Shown here piece after piece: positions 40,549 to 50,576 of a DNA stretch of 64,000 bases (the first letter of the stretch is position 1; each line of letters starts with the position of its first letter). Made by a program: the position numbers and the translations under genes. The stretch comes from Kalmanozyma brasiliensis GHG001. Lineage: Eukaryota; Basidiomycota; Ustilaginomycetes; Ustilaginales. Under the pieces are notes generated by a model that had not been told where the DNA came from, ran no database searches, and worked only from the letters and a program-made list of their open reading frames with translations. The stretch is taken from the NCBI RefSeq assembly GCF_000497045.1, contig NW_015961970.1, positions 558,802 through 622,801 of the forward strand, in the 5' to 3' direction.

Positions 40549-41616
40549 TCAGACGGCGCCCTCCAAGAAAGCGAGGAAGCGTTTTGCAACGCCGAATTCA
40601 ATCGACGGCGGCTGAGCAGCACTGGCCTTGGAGCCAGGTTGTGATGCGTGTGAAGTGAGCGAGAAATGCACGCCTTCTGACCTAGCGGCGTTTCCGAGTT
40701 CGCTGACTTGCGCTGAGCCTGAGCTGTGCATGCGGACGAACTGACGGCGGATCCGCTGCAGCGAGGCCATGGTCACTGGCTTATCCGCTGGTGGTGTGAA
40801 TGTGAGCGGAGAGGGTCCGGTGAGGCTTGGATGGTTGATCGGCACTTCCGAACCCGGCTGTAGGCCAAAGCTGGACTGATGCTGTAGGATGCTAGACACC
40901 ACATTCTGAGTGGATGATTCGAGGATGGAGAGGTAGTTGGCCGTGGTAGAGCGGGTCGGGGCCACAACGTCAGGGGCCTTGTTGGCCGATCCTTTCGTTG
41001 CAGCGTCCCAGATGTCGTCGAACGGTATTGACTCGACGAGGATGCCTTCTTGGCTGATCAGTGTTGGCGCCTCGGGAGCGACGACGGTTGGCACAATGAT
41101 GAGCGGCGAGTCCCATCTCGTCATGGCGTTCGGCTCTTCGAAGCGCATCAAGAGGCTGTCGAGCGTCTCGTCGTCGTAGCTCGCGTCATCTCCCTTTTCT
41201 TGGCGTCGTTTTCCGTTCCAGAATCGGCATACTTGCGGAGGTGCATGGACGTGGACCGACACACAGCGGACACCGACTTCGCGTGCAGCACACCACAGCT
41301 GATACCGAAAACCCTTGATGTTAAGCCCAGCTCCACCGTCGGCGATGACAACTGTGTCTTTGCCTAGCGCGCGGGTGACAGCAGACAGATATGAGGCCCT
41401 TGCAGGCTTCTCGGTGCGTTGTGATGAGTATGCTGAGCGTGCGACGTGAACATCGTGATCCGATACGATGACTACTCGGGTCGGTAGTCGAGCCGAAGAT
41501 GAGGAGGAGGGAGCGGCCCCGCCATTCTTGATGCGACGTTCGAGATCCTCCTTGATGAGCGCAGAGCGTGTTGAGCGCCCTGAGCTAGCTAGTCCCGATA
41601 CGATGATCAGCGCCAT
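40549..41616 (-). CDS. KTI12: Kti12-like Elongator-associated P-loop protein with Lys-to-Arg Walker A
   Basis: The internal ATG at 41616 was chosen because the conserved N-terminus starts there (MALIIVSGLASSGRST). The frame is open to about 41790, but that part looks like leader. The protein is 355 residues, near the yeast length. After the P-loop come 'RVVIVSDHDVHVARSAY', 'TVVIADGGAGLNIKGFRYQL', 'GVRCVSVHVHAPPQVC', 'MRFEEPNAMTRWDSPLIIV' and the C-terminal 'MASLQRIRRQFVRMH', all in the order of Kti12/PSTK-like ATPases. Kti12 binds Elongator and tRNA and is needed for wobble-uridine modification. The Walker A motif here is G-L-A-S-S-G-R-S-T. Arg14 replaces the Lys that the family uses for phosphate binding, and the codon is CGC in the raw sequence. 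Either nucleotide handling differs or the base call is wrong. Confidence 0.88.
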   Translation of the reverse strand: MALIIVSGLASSGRSTRSALIKEDLERRIKNGGAAPSSSSSARLPTRVVIVSDHDVHVARSAYSSQRTEKPARASYLSAVTRALGKDTVVIADGGAGLNIKGFRYQLWCAAREVGVRCVSVHVHAPPQVCRFWNGKRRQEKGDDASYDDETLDSLLMRFEEPNAMTRWDSPLIIVPTVVAPEAPTLISQEGILVESIPFDDIWDAATKGSANKAPDVVAPTRSTTANYLSILESSTQNVVSSILQHQSSFGLQPGSEVPINHPSLTGPSPLTFTPPADKPVTMASLQRIRRQFVRMHSSGSAQVSELGNAARSEGVHFSLTSHASQPGSKASAAQPPSIEFGVAKRFLAFLEGAV

Positions 41617-42440
41617 GATTCTCGCCTCCGATGCTGACGAAAGGTGTAGGAATGTCCGGAGCACGGCTTCGAGGAGGTCCTCAGCAGCTTTCTTCTTGCA
41701 GCTCGTTTCGTTGACTGGACCCTGAAAGTTAGTCAGCTGGTGGTAAGCCGTCAAAATCGCAGACTCTAACAGTTTTGAAATTCGGCTCAAGCCGGACTCG
41801 TCTGCCAGTGGAAGCGCGGAAATGAACGGGAATTCAGCTTGGAAGTGGTGTTTGCGCGCTTACCAAAGCGAAGGTGGTGTCTCTATTTTCGTGCTCTCGA
41901 CGACGGCCTACTTTCTTCCGCTCGTGGCTGCGTGACTTGAAATTAGTGCTGCCCTCTCGCTTTCAGCGTTTGGCATAGCGCGCGGCGGCCAGAGGTGGGC
42001 GAAAGGGTCGACTCGGCTTACCCAAACCGCCCTCCCAGCAAATCAGCGCAAGCGCATTGGTCGAGCGGCGGGTCGTCGCTCTGCCCTTTTCCTGCCTCTT
42101 TTGAGATGGCGTCCGTCACTGAGAAATTAGTCCGCTTGGTCTCGAGCGCGCACTTCCTGGTCTTGTCGCCGCACCGAGCGTGTGTGTGTCTGTCTGCTCG
42201 TAAGAATAAACTGCCTTTGCCCCGCAAGCTTGAGTGGCAGCACCAGCACCAGCGAGCCTTGCCGCGCCCGACTCCGTCGCCGGCCTGTGTTGAGAAGCGT
42301 GCAAAGCTTGGAACACTTTATTCGCCATCATCCATCGCATTGCCTTTCTTCCTCACCCTCCCACCCTTCCGACCTCACCCAACCTAGCTCCTGCAACACA
42401 ACTCCTCCCTCGTTGTCTGCAGTCGCATATACACACCATC
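41617..42440. promoter_or_regulatory. Divergent promoter region between KTI12 and SDH1
   Basis: This 824-bp region lies between divergent genes. A CCAAT box on the minus strand (ATTGG at 42056-42060) lies about 380 bp before the SDH1 start. Fungal respiratory genes are often under the CCAAT-binding Hap complex, so it is a candidate site only. The 150 bp before 42441 are C/T-rich leader. Confidence 0.4.
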
Positions 42441-44384
42441 ATGATCTTCGGAAGGTCGCTTTCGCGCGCCGTTGCGCGTGCACCTTCGTCCAGCCTGGTC
42501 GCTCCCTCGCAGCGCCTCGCCGGCTTCCACTCCACCGCCAGCGCTTCTCGCATCATTGCATCCCAGCCTCTGCGCGCCAAGGAAGCCGCCACTCCCCTCG
42601 ACGCTGCCAAGGGATACCCCGTCATTGACCACGAGTACGATGCCATCGTCGTTGGTGCCGGTGGTTCGGGTCTTCGTGCCGCTTTCGGTCTCGCCGAGGC
42701 CGGTCTCAACACCGCCTGTATCACCAAGCTCTTCCCCACTCGTTCGCACACTGTCGCTGCCCAGGGTGGTATTAACGCCGCTCTTGGCAACATGACCGAG
42801 GACGACTGGCGATGGCACATGTACGACACCGTCAAGGGCTCCGACTGGCTCGGTGACCAGGACGCCATCCACTACATGTGCCGTGAGGCTCCCCGCACCG
42901 TCATTGAGCTCGAGCACTTCGGTCTCCCCTTCTCCCGTACCAAGGACGGCAAGATCTACCAGCGCGCTTTCGGTGGTCAGTCGCTCAACTACGGTAAGGG
43001 TGGCCAGGCTTACCGATGTGCCGCCGCCGCCGACCGAACCGGCCACGCCATGCTTCACACCCTCTACGGTCAGTCGCTCCGCCACAACACCAACTTCTTC
43101 ATCGAGTACTTTGCCATGGACCTCATCATGGAGGATGGCGAGTGTGTCGGTGTCACCGCGCTCAACATGGAGGACGGCACCATCCACCGCTTCCGCGCCC
43201 ACAAGACCGTCCTCGCCACCGGCGGTTACGGCCGTGCCTACTTCTCGGCCACCTCGGCCCACACCTGCACGGGCGACGGTATGGCCATGGTCTCGCGCGC
43301 CGGTCTTCCTCTCCAGGACCTCGAGTTCGTCCAGTTCCACCCCACCGGTATCTACGGTGCCGGTTGCCTGATCACCGAGGGCTCGCGTGGTGAGGGTGGC
43401 TACCTCCTCAACTCGGAGGGTGAGCGATTCATGGAGCGATACGCCCCTACCGCCAAGGATCTGGCTTCGCGTGATGTCGTCTCGCGATCCATGACCATGG
43501 AGATTCGCGAGGGTCGTGGTGTCGGTCCCGAGAAGGACCACATTTATCTGCAACTGTCGCACTTGCCTCCTGAGGTGCTTCACGAGCGTCTCCCCGGTAT
43601 CTCGGAGACTGCCGCCATTTTCGCCGGTGTCGACGTCACCAAGGAGCCCATCCCCGTGCTTCCCACCGTCCATTACAACATGGGCGGTATTCCCACCAAG
43701 TACACCGGTGAAGTGATCACCAAGGGCCCTAACGGCGAGGACAAGATCGTTCCCGGTCTTTACGCCGCCGGTGAGACCGCATGTGTCTCGGTTCACGGCG
43801 CCAACCGTCTGGGCGCCAACTCGCTCCTCGACATTGTCGTTTTCGGTCGCGCGTGTGCGAACCATATCAAGGAGAATCTTGAGCCCGGTAAGCCCCACAA
43901 GGAGCTGAAGGGCGACGCTGGCGTCAAGTCGATCAACGACCTCGACTGGGCCCGAAATGCCAACGGTTCCAAGAGCACCGCCGACATCCGCAACGACATG
44001 CAGCGCATCATGCAGTCTGATGCCTCCGTCTTCCGCACCACCAAGACTATGGAGGAGGGTTGCGACAAGATCGACAAAGCGCATGCCAGCTTCAGCGACG
44101 TTTCGATCCAGGACCGTTCCATGATCTGGAACTCGGACCTGGTCGAGACCCTCGAGCTCAAGAACCTCTTGACGTGCGCTGCCCAGACCATGCACTCTGC
44201 TTCGGCACGAAAGGAATCCAGGGGTNNNNNNNNNNNNNNNNNNNNNNNNNNNNNNNNNNNNACGCTATCCTGGCAGCACGAGAGCACCGGCGACAAGGTC
44301 AAGCTCGACTACCGTGGCGTCATTAGCACGACGCTCGACGAGGCCGAATGCAAGCCCGTTCCGCCGTTCAAGCGTCAGTACTAA
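42441..44384 (+). CDS. SDH1: Succinate dehydrogenase flavoprotein subunit (complex II), interrupted by an assembly gap
   Basis: The frame is open through a 36-N gap and spans 647 codons. Residues 1-45 are a basic Ser/Arg-rich mitochondrial presequence. The FAD-binding motif '[19 protein letters not shown]' spans about 66-84. The flavin-linked His is His103 in [10 protein letters not shown]. The active-site region holds '[20 protein letters not shown]', and 'HYNMGGIPT' and '[20 protein letters not shown]' follow. SDH1 oxidises succinate to fumarate and passes electrons to Sdh2 and ubiquinone at the inner mitochondrial membrane. The gap (44226-44261) falls in the C-terminal segment after 'KESRG'. 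By homology about 18 residues belong there, while the N run holds 12, so its length is not exact. The ending '[16 protein letters not shown]' is complete. A partial copy of the 3' coding sequence lies downstream. Confidence 0.97.
   Translation: MIFGRSLSRAVARAPSSSLVAPSQRLAGFHSTASASRIIASQPLRAKEAATPLDAAKGYPVIDHEYDAIVVGAGGSGLRAAFGLAEAGLNTACITKLFPTRSHTVAAQGGINAALGNMTEDDWRWHMYDTVKGSDWLGDQDAIHYMCREAPRTVIELEHFGLPFSRTKDGKIYQRAFGGQSLNYGKGGQAYRCAAAADRTGHAMLHTLYGQSLRHNTNFFIEYFAMDLIMEDGECVGVTALNMEDGTIHRFRAHKTVLATGGYGRAYFSATSAHTCTGDGMAMVSRAGLPLQDLEFVQFHPTGIYGAGCLITEGSRGEGGYLLNSEGERFMERYAPTAKDLASRDVVSRSMTMEIREGRGVGPEKDHIYLQLSHLPPEVLHERLPGISETAAIFAGVDVTKEPIPVLPTVHYNMGGIPTKYTGEVITKGPNGEDKIVPGLYAAGETACVSVHGANRLGANSLLDIVVFGRACANHIKENLEPGKPHKELKGDAGVKSINDLDWARNANGSKSTADIRNDMQRIMQSDASVFRTTKTMEEGCDKIDKAHASFSDVSIQDRSMIWNSDLVETLELKNLLTCAAQTMHSASARKESRGXXXXXXXXXXXXTLSWQHESTGDKVKLDYRGVISTTLDEAECKPVPPFKRQY
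44226..44261. other. Assembly gap (36 N) inside SDH1
   Basis: Run of N read directly. It ends exactly where the repeated 56-bp segment (44262-44317) begins, as expected when an assembler breaks at a local repeat. Confidence 0.97.
44262..44317 (+). repeat. SDH1 3' coding repeat, copy 1
   Basis: These 56 bp (start ACGCTATCCTGGCAG, end TACCGTGG) are identical to 44559-44614. This copy is part of the SDH1 coding frame (T-L-S-W-Q ... D-Y-R-G) and continues into the true C-terminus. Confidence 0.95.
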
Positions 44385-44917
44385 GCTCGCTCTTCCCCCT
44401 CCGCAGTCCCAGCCGCGTTGAAATCGATGTTTTGATACGTTTGACATTGCCGTGATATGATTGTGCGAACTGATGTGAGCAGCGACCGAGGAGGAATCGA
44501 GAGGAGTCACTCGCACGAGGATCATCCTGATCGCGACGACAAAGAATGGATGAAGCATACGCTATCCTGGCAGCACGAGAGCACCGGCGACAAGGTCAAG
44601 CTCGACTACCGTGGTGAGATCAAGGCTTTGCGACCTGAATATGAGATGCGACCGAGATGGTGGCGGCGGTGTCAGCGAGCGCGTAAAAAAACGGTTTCCA
44701 CACCTGAAATAGTCGATGTAACAATTTGAGAATTTCCTTGCTTGGAAGAAAGTCTTCTGCTGTCTGTGTGCACGCGGGCAGACTGAGCTGACTGACGTGT
44801 TGGATTCGTGCACGGGTCTCAACCGAAAAGTGTTCACAGCTGCCTCCTCTCGACGCAATCACCTTCGCTAACCTCCTCATCGACATCGTCACATCTGCTG
44901 CGCATCCTCTCGCCAGC
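44385..44917. other. Region between SDH1 and the ARF-GEF gene
   Basis: These 533 bp hold the SDH1 3' untranslated region, the duplicated SDH1 fragment (separate entry, 44505-44614) and then the leader of the ARF-GEF gene (about 44760-44917). No independent gene is supported. Confidence 0.5.
44505..44614 (+). pseudogene. Duplicated SDH1 C-terminal coding fragment ending at a splice-donor-like site
   Basis: In frame, this stretch encodes SHSHEDHPDRDDKEWMKH followed by the 56-bp segment identical to SDH1 copy 1 (T-L-S-W-Q to Y-R-G). It thus supplies what homologues have at the position of the N gap. Just upstream (44491-44504) a less similar stretch resembles the codons for E-S-R-G, but one base out of frame. 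The fragment stops being SDH1-like exactly at GTGAGA (44614-44619), a plausible 5' splice site. It has no stop of its own until 44729. It is either a tandem partial duplication, an alternative exon, or an assembly artefact. Confidence 0.7.
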
Positions 44918-47900
44918 ATGATGACACCGCAGAGGGGCTCCGTGGCCGCTTCCGCAGCCTCGTCCCGATCCCAAACGCCAGCCGGTCATCGTCGGTCTGC
45001 ACACATTGCGACCGACTTTTCGTCGCCGCATTCACCGCTTCGCAACGTGTCGATCGATTCGGACCCGTACTCTCGGCAAGCAGCTGTTGCGAGCCTGCAG
45101 ACGCACAAGCTGCACCTCGTGCTGTCCGAGATCACCTCTGTCGCCTCCGCCCTGCGCAAAGCGACTCGCTGGAATGCGTCCACGTCGGCTGCACTTGCTC
45201 GACTCACGTCTTACAGCTACTCGACCGCTCAAGTCCCTCCGACCGTCACCGCACAGCAGGCGCCAACCGCTCAAGGCAATCTCGAGCAAGATGTCGCATC
45301 ACCCCGCGCCGCATCCAGTGCTCGCATCGCCTTGAGGGGCATGCAGCGGGAGGCTACCAACGATACGGACTCCAGCTCGTCAGCCGCTGCAACTAGATTG
45401 GGTCTGTCCCTGGGCATCACCGCCAAGTCGGATGATCCCGTCCGGCTGCTGGTCGGCTTCGCGACGCTCAAGGCTCAACTGCGCACTTGCACCAACTTTT
45501 CCACCTTCCCGCTTCCGGCGCTATTGGCACCCTTCCTCCGGGTCGTTCTTTCTCCTCGCACTTCGGCTCCTGTCACCTCCGCCGCACTGCAGGCTGTGCA
45601 CAAGTTTCTCGTCCACGGCGTCGTCTCCTTGTCAGCACCTGATGCCAGGATCGCTGTAGCGGAGATCGCACACGCGACCAGCCACTGTCGCTTCGAAGCC
45701 TCGGAAGCCACTACGGACGAGCTGGTGCTGGTCCGCATCCTCTCGGTGATGCGCGAGATCATCTGCGAGCCGATCGAGCCTGGTTCTGCCGGCTTCGTAC
45801 AGACCTCTGACCCCTCAAGGCAGATCCGCACGCTTGCCGACTGCCTCGGCGACGACAGCATCTGTGAGATGATGGAGACCGGCTTGTCGATGTGTTGCCA
45901 GACCCGCCTCTCTGATGTCTTGCGCCGCACTGCAGAGCTGTCAATGACTGCGATGGTCCGCACTCTGTTCAGCCGTCTCTCGCTCGTTCCTCCGTCCGCA
46001 GACGAGTTCTTTGCTGCCGGTGCAGACGGCGCAGCAGCGGAACCGGAACATGCGACGCTGGCAGCCGAACCCATTGGCGAGGATGCCGACCTCGACGAGA
46101 AGAAGCGCCGCAGGATGACAATGCCCGATCCCACCAGCAACGTCTTCCCTGCTGCTGCAGCGCAGGTACTGGAGCAGCTTCGCGAGATGGGCGAAGAAGA
46201 GGACAAGGAGGAAGCAGCAGCAGCCGCGGTCTCTGAGAAGGCAACCGACGCCGCTCAAACAGACTTGCAAGACGAAAAGGCTTCCTCGACAGGCGCTGCG
46301 GGCGCAGATGAGGCACAGCTTCCCACTGGAAGTGACATCCTGGTAGATGATGCTGCGCCAGATGCAGGAACCGAGGCACCTGCACCGACGTCGATTCAAA
46401 TAGAGCCATTCGGACTTCCAGCCATCCTCGAGGTGTGTCGCGTCATCATCTCGCTACTCGATCCCGACAGTCTCCAGCACACCAACACCATGCGCAGGCT
46501 CGGCATGTCGATGCTGATCTCGATCCTCGAGACTGCTGGCCGCTCCATCGGCGACTTCCCCTCCTTGCGTGCTCTCATGCAGGACACCGCCTGCAAGCAT
46601 CTTTTCACGCTGGCTCGCAGTGAGGACCCCATTCCGCTGTCGCTCAGCCTGCGCGCACTATCCACGATGTTCGAGACCATGCGCGAGCACCTCAAGCTGC
46701 AGCACGAGCTCTTCCTCAACTACCTGATGGACCGCCTCGCTCCCACATTCCCGCTTCCGCTCGAGCCTTGGAGCGACAGGGCATTCGATAGCCTCGTCAA
46801 GCGTGCTAATGCTGCCGAAGCTGTTGCACGCTCAGGCGTTCCCGCCTTCCACGCTGCAGCTGTGCAAGTGCAGCCACCACCACCTTCAGCGCCGCCGGCG
46901 CCTCCGCTGCCAAAGGGTTCGGATCGTGCTCCTGCCACCGGAGAGGCTCGCGAGCTCTATCTCGAGACCTTTGCGCTCCTCTTCCGCAACTTCGACTCGG
47001 AGCGCTCCGCCGAGTATCTCGTCGACCTCTACGTCAACTACGATTGCTACACGGACTGCGAGAACATGTTCGAGCGCGTGCTGCTGTTCTTGTGCCGGAG
47101 CATCCATGCCGCCAACCCGCAAAGCCCGTCACAGCAGGATCCTGTACAGATGTTCGCTCTCGATGCCCTGCTCTCCTTCATCGCAGCCATCGCAGACCGC
47201 AACGAAACGTCGCAAGTTGGCGCTGCGGGACAAAATGTCGTCCTTCCCGGCGGTATGTCTTCACAAGCTCTGGCAGCCCAGAAGGCGAAGAAGGCTACAA
47301 TCCTGGACGGTGCGAGCCGTTTCAATGCCAAGCCCAAGGACGGCTTGGCCTTCCTCGAGAAGGAAGGTTTGCTCGATTACGGCGATGACAGCCTTTCAAG
47401 AGAAGAGCGCATCGCTCGATTCCTGAAGGAGTGTCCTCGTCTCGACAAGAAGCTCGTCGGCGACTACATTGGGCGCCCCGACAACATTAAAGTGCTCGAA
47501 GCTTTCGTGGGATTGTTCGACTTCAAGGACAAGCCCATCGCCGAGGCGTTGCGCGAGATGCTGGAGAGCTTCCGTCTGCCTGGTGAATCACAGCAGATCG
47601 AGCGCATCACGCAAACTTTTGCTTCGACCTACTTCTCAGCCAAGCACGAGGGCATCGCTACTGAAGACGCCGTCTTCATCCTCGCCTACTCGGTCATCAT
47701 GCTCAATACGGATCAGCACAACCCGCAGAACAAGCGTCGCATGACAGTGGAAGACTACCGTAAGAACCTCCGCGGCGTCAATGGTGGCGAGGACTTTGCT
47801 CCTGAGCTCACCGGTGCCATCTACGAGAGCATCCGCAAGCGCGAAATCGTCATGCCCGAAGAGCACGCTGGCCAGCTCGGCTTCGAGTACGCTTGGAAGG

Positions 47901-50320
47901 AACTGCTGAGACGCTCGCGCACCGCTGGCACCCTGGTCGCCAGCAACACCACCGCCTTCGATCGCGACATGTTCCGTGCGAGCTGGAAACCCATTCTCTC
48001 GAGCGTCGCCTTTGCCTTTTCTACCTTCACCGACGAGTACCTTGTGGAGCGAGCCATCTCGGGCATCCGTCAGTGTGCGATCCTCGCGTCAGGATACGGT
48101 CTCATCGAAGTCTTTGACTTTATGGTGCACACGTTGGCTAGCGCCACATGCCTGCTGGACAGCTCAGTACCCCAGACGTTGACGAGCAACCCGACAGTCG
48201 AGGTGGAGAACCAGCAGGTCACCGTCAGCCCGCTCTCGACTCGCTTCGGTGTCAACTTCAAGGGTCAATTGGCGGCCGTCGTCCTGTTCACCATCGCCAA
48301 CGACAACGTCGATGCCATTCGCACGGGCTGGTCCGACTTGTTCGAGATCTTCAAGAATCTCTTTGCTCACGGCATGCTGCCGGCGTCTATGGTGCAGATG
48401 GAGGACCTTGCCGATGGACCCGTCCCGATCCCGACCAAGGCAAAGAAGGCGCCCGGTCCTTCGCCGCAGGATTTACGCGCGCAGGGAGGCGGACTCTTCA
48501 GCACGCTCTCGTCGTACCTGCTGTCCCCGAACTCGAACACTAACGAGCCTGCACCGTACGAAGCTACACCGGAAGACATCGAGGCCACCTTAAGCTCCGT
48601 AGACTGCATCGCATCCTGCCGGCTCGAGGATCTATGGACTCAGGTGCTCCGTCTGGGACCCGAGTCGCATCTGTGCGCCGTCCACTATCTTCGCTTCTTG
48701 CTCGAAGCGCTCACGGTCGAGAAGGTGCTGTACCGCGAGTCGATGACCGCTGGCAACACGGATGGAACCTCGACGCCCAACAGCACCAACCACGGTGGCG
48801 ACTCCGCCGCCAACGGAAAGGACTCGAGCAAGCCGCACGGAGCTTCCGCTTCCTTGGGCGGGTCCAAGTCGCACGATCTGCTGGCCGGAAGCTTGCCGCT
48901 GAGCTACGATCCACGTGCCTCCTTCCTTCTCGAGCTCTTGATCCAGATCGTCGCTTCCTCGCCTCAAATGCTCGTCAACGAGACGTGGCCGTGGATTATG
49001 GACCACATCACCGCCGTGATCCGCAACGCCAAGGCGTACCATCCCATGACGGTCGAGCGGGAAGTCGCGACCCTGTTGCGTGTGCTCAACCTCGGGGCAG
49101 GAGAAGAATCCCTTCGCGATCAGGTCTTCATCGCGTTGGACCTGCTGCGCGATTTGCCGGTGGAGATCCGCATCTCGGGATCCAAGCAGCTGCTCGCTGG
49201 ACTCATGCGCATTCTCGCCACGCATCCGCACTTGGTCCGATCGCACACGGAGTGGGGACTCGTCTTTGCGCTCATTGCGGACAGCGCCAACACGCGCAAT
49301 GCTGATTCGGCGCATTTGGCCTTCGAGGCGGTCAGAGCATCCGTGGTGGATTCTGCATCGCAAGACAATGGGTCGAAATTGTCGCAAGACAACTTCCTGC
49401 CTGTCGTGTCGCAGCTGGTCGACTTTGCTCACGGAGCCGACACTACGGCGTGGCGTAACTCGATCATGCGCGAATCCTCGCAACGCCGTGCCACGCTGAC
49501 GGAGAAGAAGGAGATGGCCGAAGCTGAAAAGGTACAACAGGAGCGGGGCGTGCCAGCAGTGGAGCTGCTCGAGTCGCTCAAAGGCGAGATCCCGCGTCTG
49601 ATCTCTGCCGAGACTAGCGCTGGCTCGATCGATGAGGTGTGGAGCAAGTACTGGCTGGCTCTGCTGACCGGACTCGCGCGGCAGTGGATCAACCCGTACC
49701 CTCCCGTCCGTTTCGCCGCCGTGACGCTCCTACAGCGAGCGCTGTTCTCCCCTGAGCTCGTGTCCAGCACCCACACGGCACCGTCCAGCACATCGCTCAT
49801 CCGCGTCGTCTTCTCAGCAACGCTCTTCCCGCTCATCGAAGACCTGCTCAAGCCGCAGGTCTACCAGATCGACCCGCCCTCGGCAGCCAACAAGAACGGC
49901 GGGATGCTCGAGATCCGCATCCGGGCGTCCGCCTTGATATGCAAGACGTTCCTGCACCTCATGCCGTCCCTCTCTTCGGGAGGTGACGAGTTCCAGCGTC
50001 TCTGGTTGGACGTGCTCGATCTCATGGATCGCATGATCAACTCTACGGGTGGCAATGCGGGGCGGCGCAACCCGCTCACAGAGGCGATACCGGAGAACCT
50101 CAAGAACGTGCTTCTCGTCATGGCCACGTCCCAGCTGCTCTCGCCGACTGAGGAGGGCGTGCAGAAGCAGCTGTTCGATCTCACGCACGATAGATTGCAG
50201 CGGTTCCTGCCGGGGTTGGTGGAGGAGGTGTTTGCGCTGTCGGCACCGCAGGAGACAGCAGCGGAAGAACAGGTGGAGTCGAAGAAGTCCAGGGAATCGC
50301 AGCCAGAGTCGGCGGAATGA
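44918..50320 (+). CDS. GEA2: Sec7-domain ARF guanine nucleotide exchange factor, Gea1/2-GBF1 type
   Basis: This is a single-exon protein of 1800 residues. The N-terminal DCB region has 'LHLVLSEITSVASALRKATR', typical of GBF1/Gea/GNOM. An HUS-type region includes 'FLNYLMDRLAP' and 'LVDLYVNYDCYTDCENMFER'. The Sec7 domain is at about 815-980, with the catalytic Glu finger in 'FRLPGESQQIERI' near residue 884 and 'AYSVIMLNTDQHNPQNK' near 925. HDS helices follow ('WLALLTGLARQWINPYPPVR'). Acidic Ala/Glu-rich linkers separate DCB and HUS. The enzyme loads GTP on Arf1 at the early Golgi, drives COPI coat assembly and is the type of target inhibited by brefeldin A. Two ATGs are adjacent (44918, 44921). 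Length agrees with the family. The symbol follows yeast, and Gea1 versus Gea2 is not distinguishable. Confidence 0.94.
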   Translation: MMTPQRGSVAASAASSRSQTPAGHRRSAHIATDFSSPHSPLRNVSIDSDPYSRQAAVASLQTHKLHLVLSEITSVASALRKATRWNASTSAALARLTSYSYSTAQVPPTVTAQQAPTAQGNLEQDVASPRAASSARIALRGMQREATNDTDSSSSAAATRLGLSLGITAKSDDPVRLLVGFATLKAQLRTCTNFSTFPLPALLAPFLRVVLSPRTSAPVTSAALQAVHKFLVHGVVSLSAPDARIAVAEIAHATSHCRFEASEATTDELVLVRILSVMREIICEPIEPGSAGFVQTSDPSRQIRTLADCLGDDSICEMMETGLSMCCQTRLSDVLRRTAELSMTAMVRTLFSRLSLVPPSADEFFAAGADGAAAEPEHATLAAEPIGEDADLDEKKRRRMTMPDPTSNVFPAAAAQVLEQLREMGEEEDKEEAAAAAVSEKATDAAQTDLQDEKASSTGAAGADEAQLPTGSDILVDDAAPDAGTEAPAPTSIQIEPFGLPAILEVCRVIISLLDPDSLQHTNTMRRLGMSMLISILETAGRSIGDFPSLRALMQDTACKHLFTLARSEDPIPLSLSLRALSTMFETMREHLKLQHELFLNYLMDRLAPTFPLPLEPWSDRAFDSLVKRANAAEAVARSGVPAFHAAAVQVQPPPPSAPPAPPLPKGSDRAPATGEARELYLETFALLFRNFDSERSAEYLVDLYVNYDCYTDCENMFERVLLFLCRSIHAANPQSPSQQDPVQMFALDALLSFIAAIADRNETSQVGAAGQNVVLPGGMSSQALAAQKAKKATILDGASRFNAKPKDGLAFLEKEGLLDYGDDSLSREERIARFLKECPRLDKKLVGDYIGRPDNIKVLEAFVGLFDFKDKPIAEALREMLESFRLPGESQQIERITQTFASTYFSAKHEGIATEDAVFILAYSVIMLNTDQHNPQNKRRMTVEDYRKNLRGVNGGEDFAPELTGAIYESIRKREIVMPEEHAGQLGFEYAWKELLRRSRTAGTLVASNTTAFDRDMFRASWKPILSSVAFAFSTFTDEYLVERAISGIRQCAILASGYGLIEVFDFMVHTLASATCLLDSSVPQTLTSNPTVEVENQQVTVSPLSTRFGVNFKGQLAAVVLFTIANDNVDAIRTGWSDLFEIFKNLFAHGMLPASMVQMEDLADGPVPIPTKAKKAPGPSPQDLRAQGGGLFSTLSSYLLSPNSNTNEPAPYEATPEDIEATLSSVDCIASCRLEDLWTQVLRLGPESHLCAVHYLRFLLEALTVEKVLYRESMTAGNTDGTSTPNSTNHGGDSAANGKDSSKPHGASASLGGSKSHDLLAGSLPLSYDPRASFLLELLIQIVASSPQMLVNETWPWIMDHITAVIRNAKAYHPMTVEREVATLLRVLNLGAGEESLRDQVFIALDLLRDLPVEIRISGSKQLLAGLMRILATHPHLVRSHTEWGLVFALIADSANTRNADSAHLAFEAVRASVVDSASQDNGSKLSQDNFLPVVSQLVDFAHGADTTAWRNSIMRESSQRRATLTEKKEMAEAEKVQQERGVPAVELLESLKGEIPRLISAETSAGSIDEVWSKYWLALLTGLARQWINPYPPVRFAAVTLLQRALFSPELVSSTHTAPSSTSLIRVVFSATLFPLIEDLLKPQVYQIDPPSAANKNGGMLEIRIRASALICKTFLHLMPSLSSGGDEFQRLWLDVLDLMDRMINSTGGNAGRRNPLTEAIPENLKNVLLVMATSQLLSPTEEGVQKQLFDLTHDRLQRFLPGLVEEVFALSAPQETAAEEQVESKKSRESQPESAE

Positions 50321-50431
50321 ATGTACTTTTGCGCAATAGAGCATTCCGAAGATCTACACAATAACTGGCGTTAGCAGCTGCAGTGACATGGCCGGACTCA
50401 AGTAACCTCTGAGCACATTCTTCCGGCGTGC

Positions 50432-50576
50432 CTTGTAGGCCGCCGACGCGGGTGATCTTTGGTGCAAGCACGAATCAGTGCAGCACCAGGATCAACCGGG
50501 TTGCTTTGCAGGCCGCCGACGTGGTTGATTCTTGGTGCGAGCATCAATGAGTGCAACACCAAGGCCCGTTGGGCCA
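50432..50576. repeat. Two diverged tandem units of about 72 bp
   Basis: Unit 1 starts at 50432 (CTTGTAGGCCGCCGACG) and unit 2 at 50504 (CTTTGCAGGCCGCCGACG). They align over their whole length with scattered substitutions and about one indel. A weaker third echo ('GGCAACACCAAG') follows near 50590. Read directly. Confidence 0.8.

Noticed and set aside
41617..41790. N-terminal extension of Kti12 from 41790
   Set aside because: The family starts at the P-loop strand (MALIIVSG). The extension has no counterpart in known Kti12 proteins.
42384..44195. 603-codon open frame antisense to SDH1
   Set aside because: Shadow frame in a highly codon-biased gene. It is rich in Gly/Val/Asp as expected from reverse reading.
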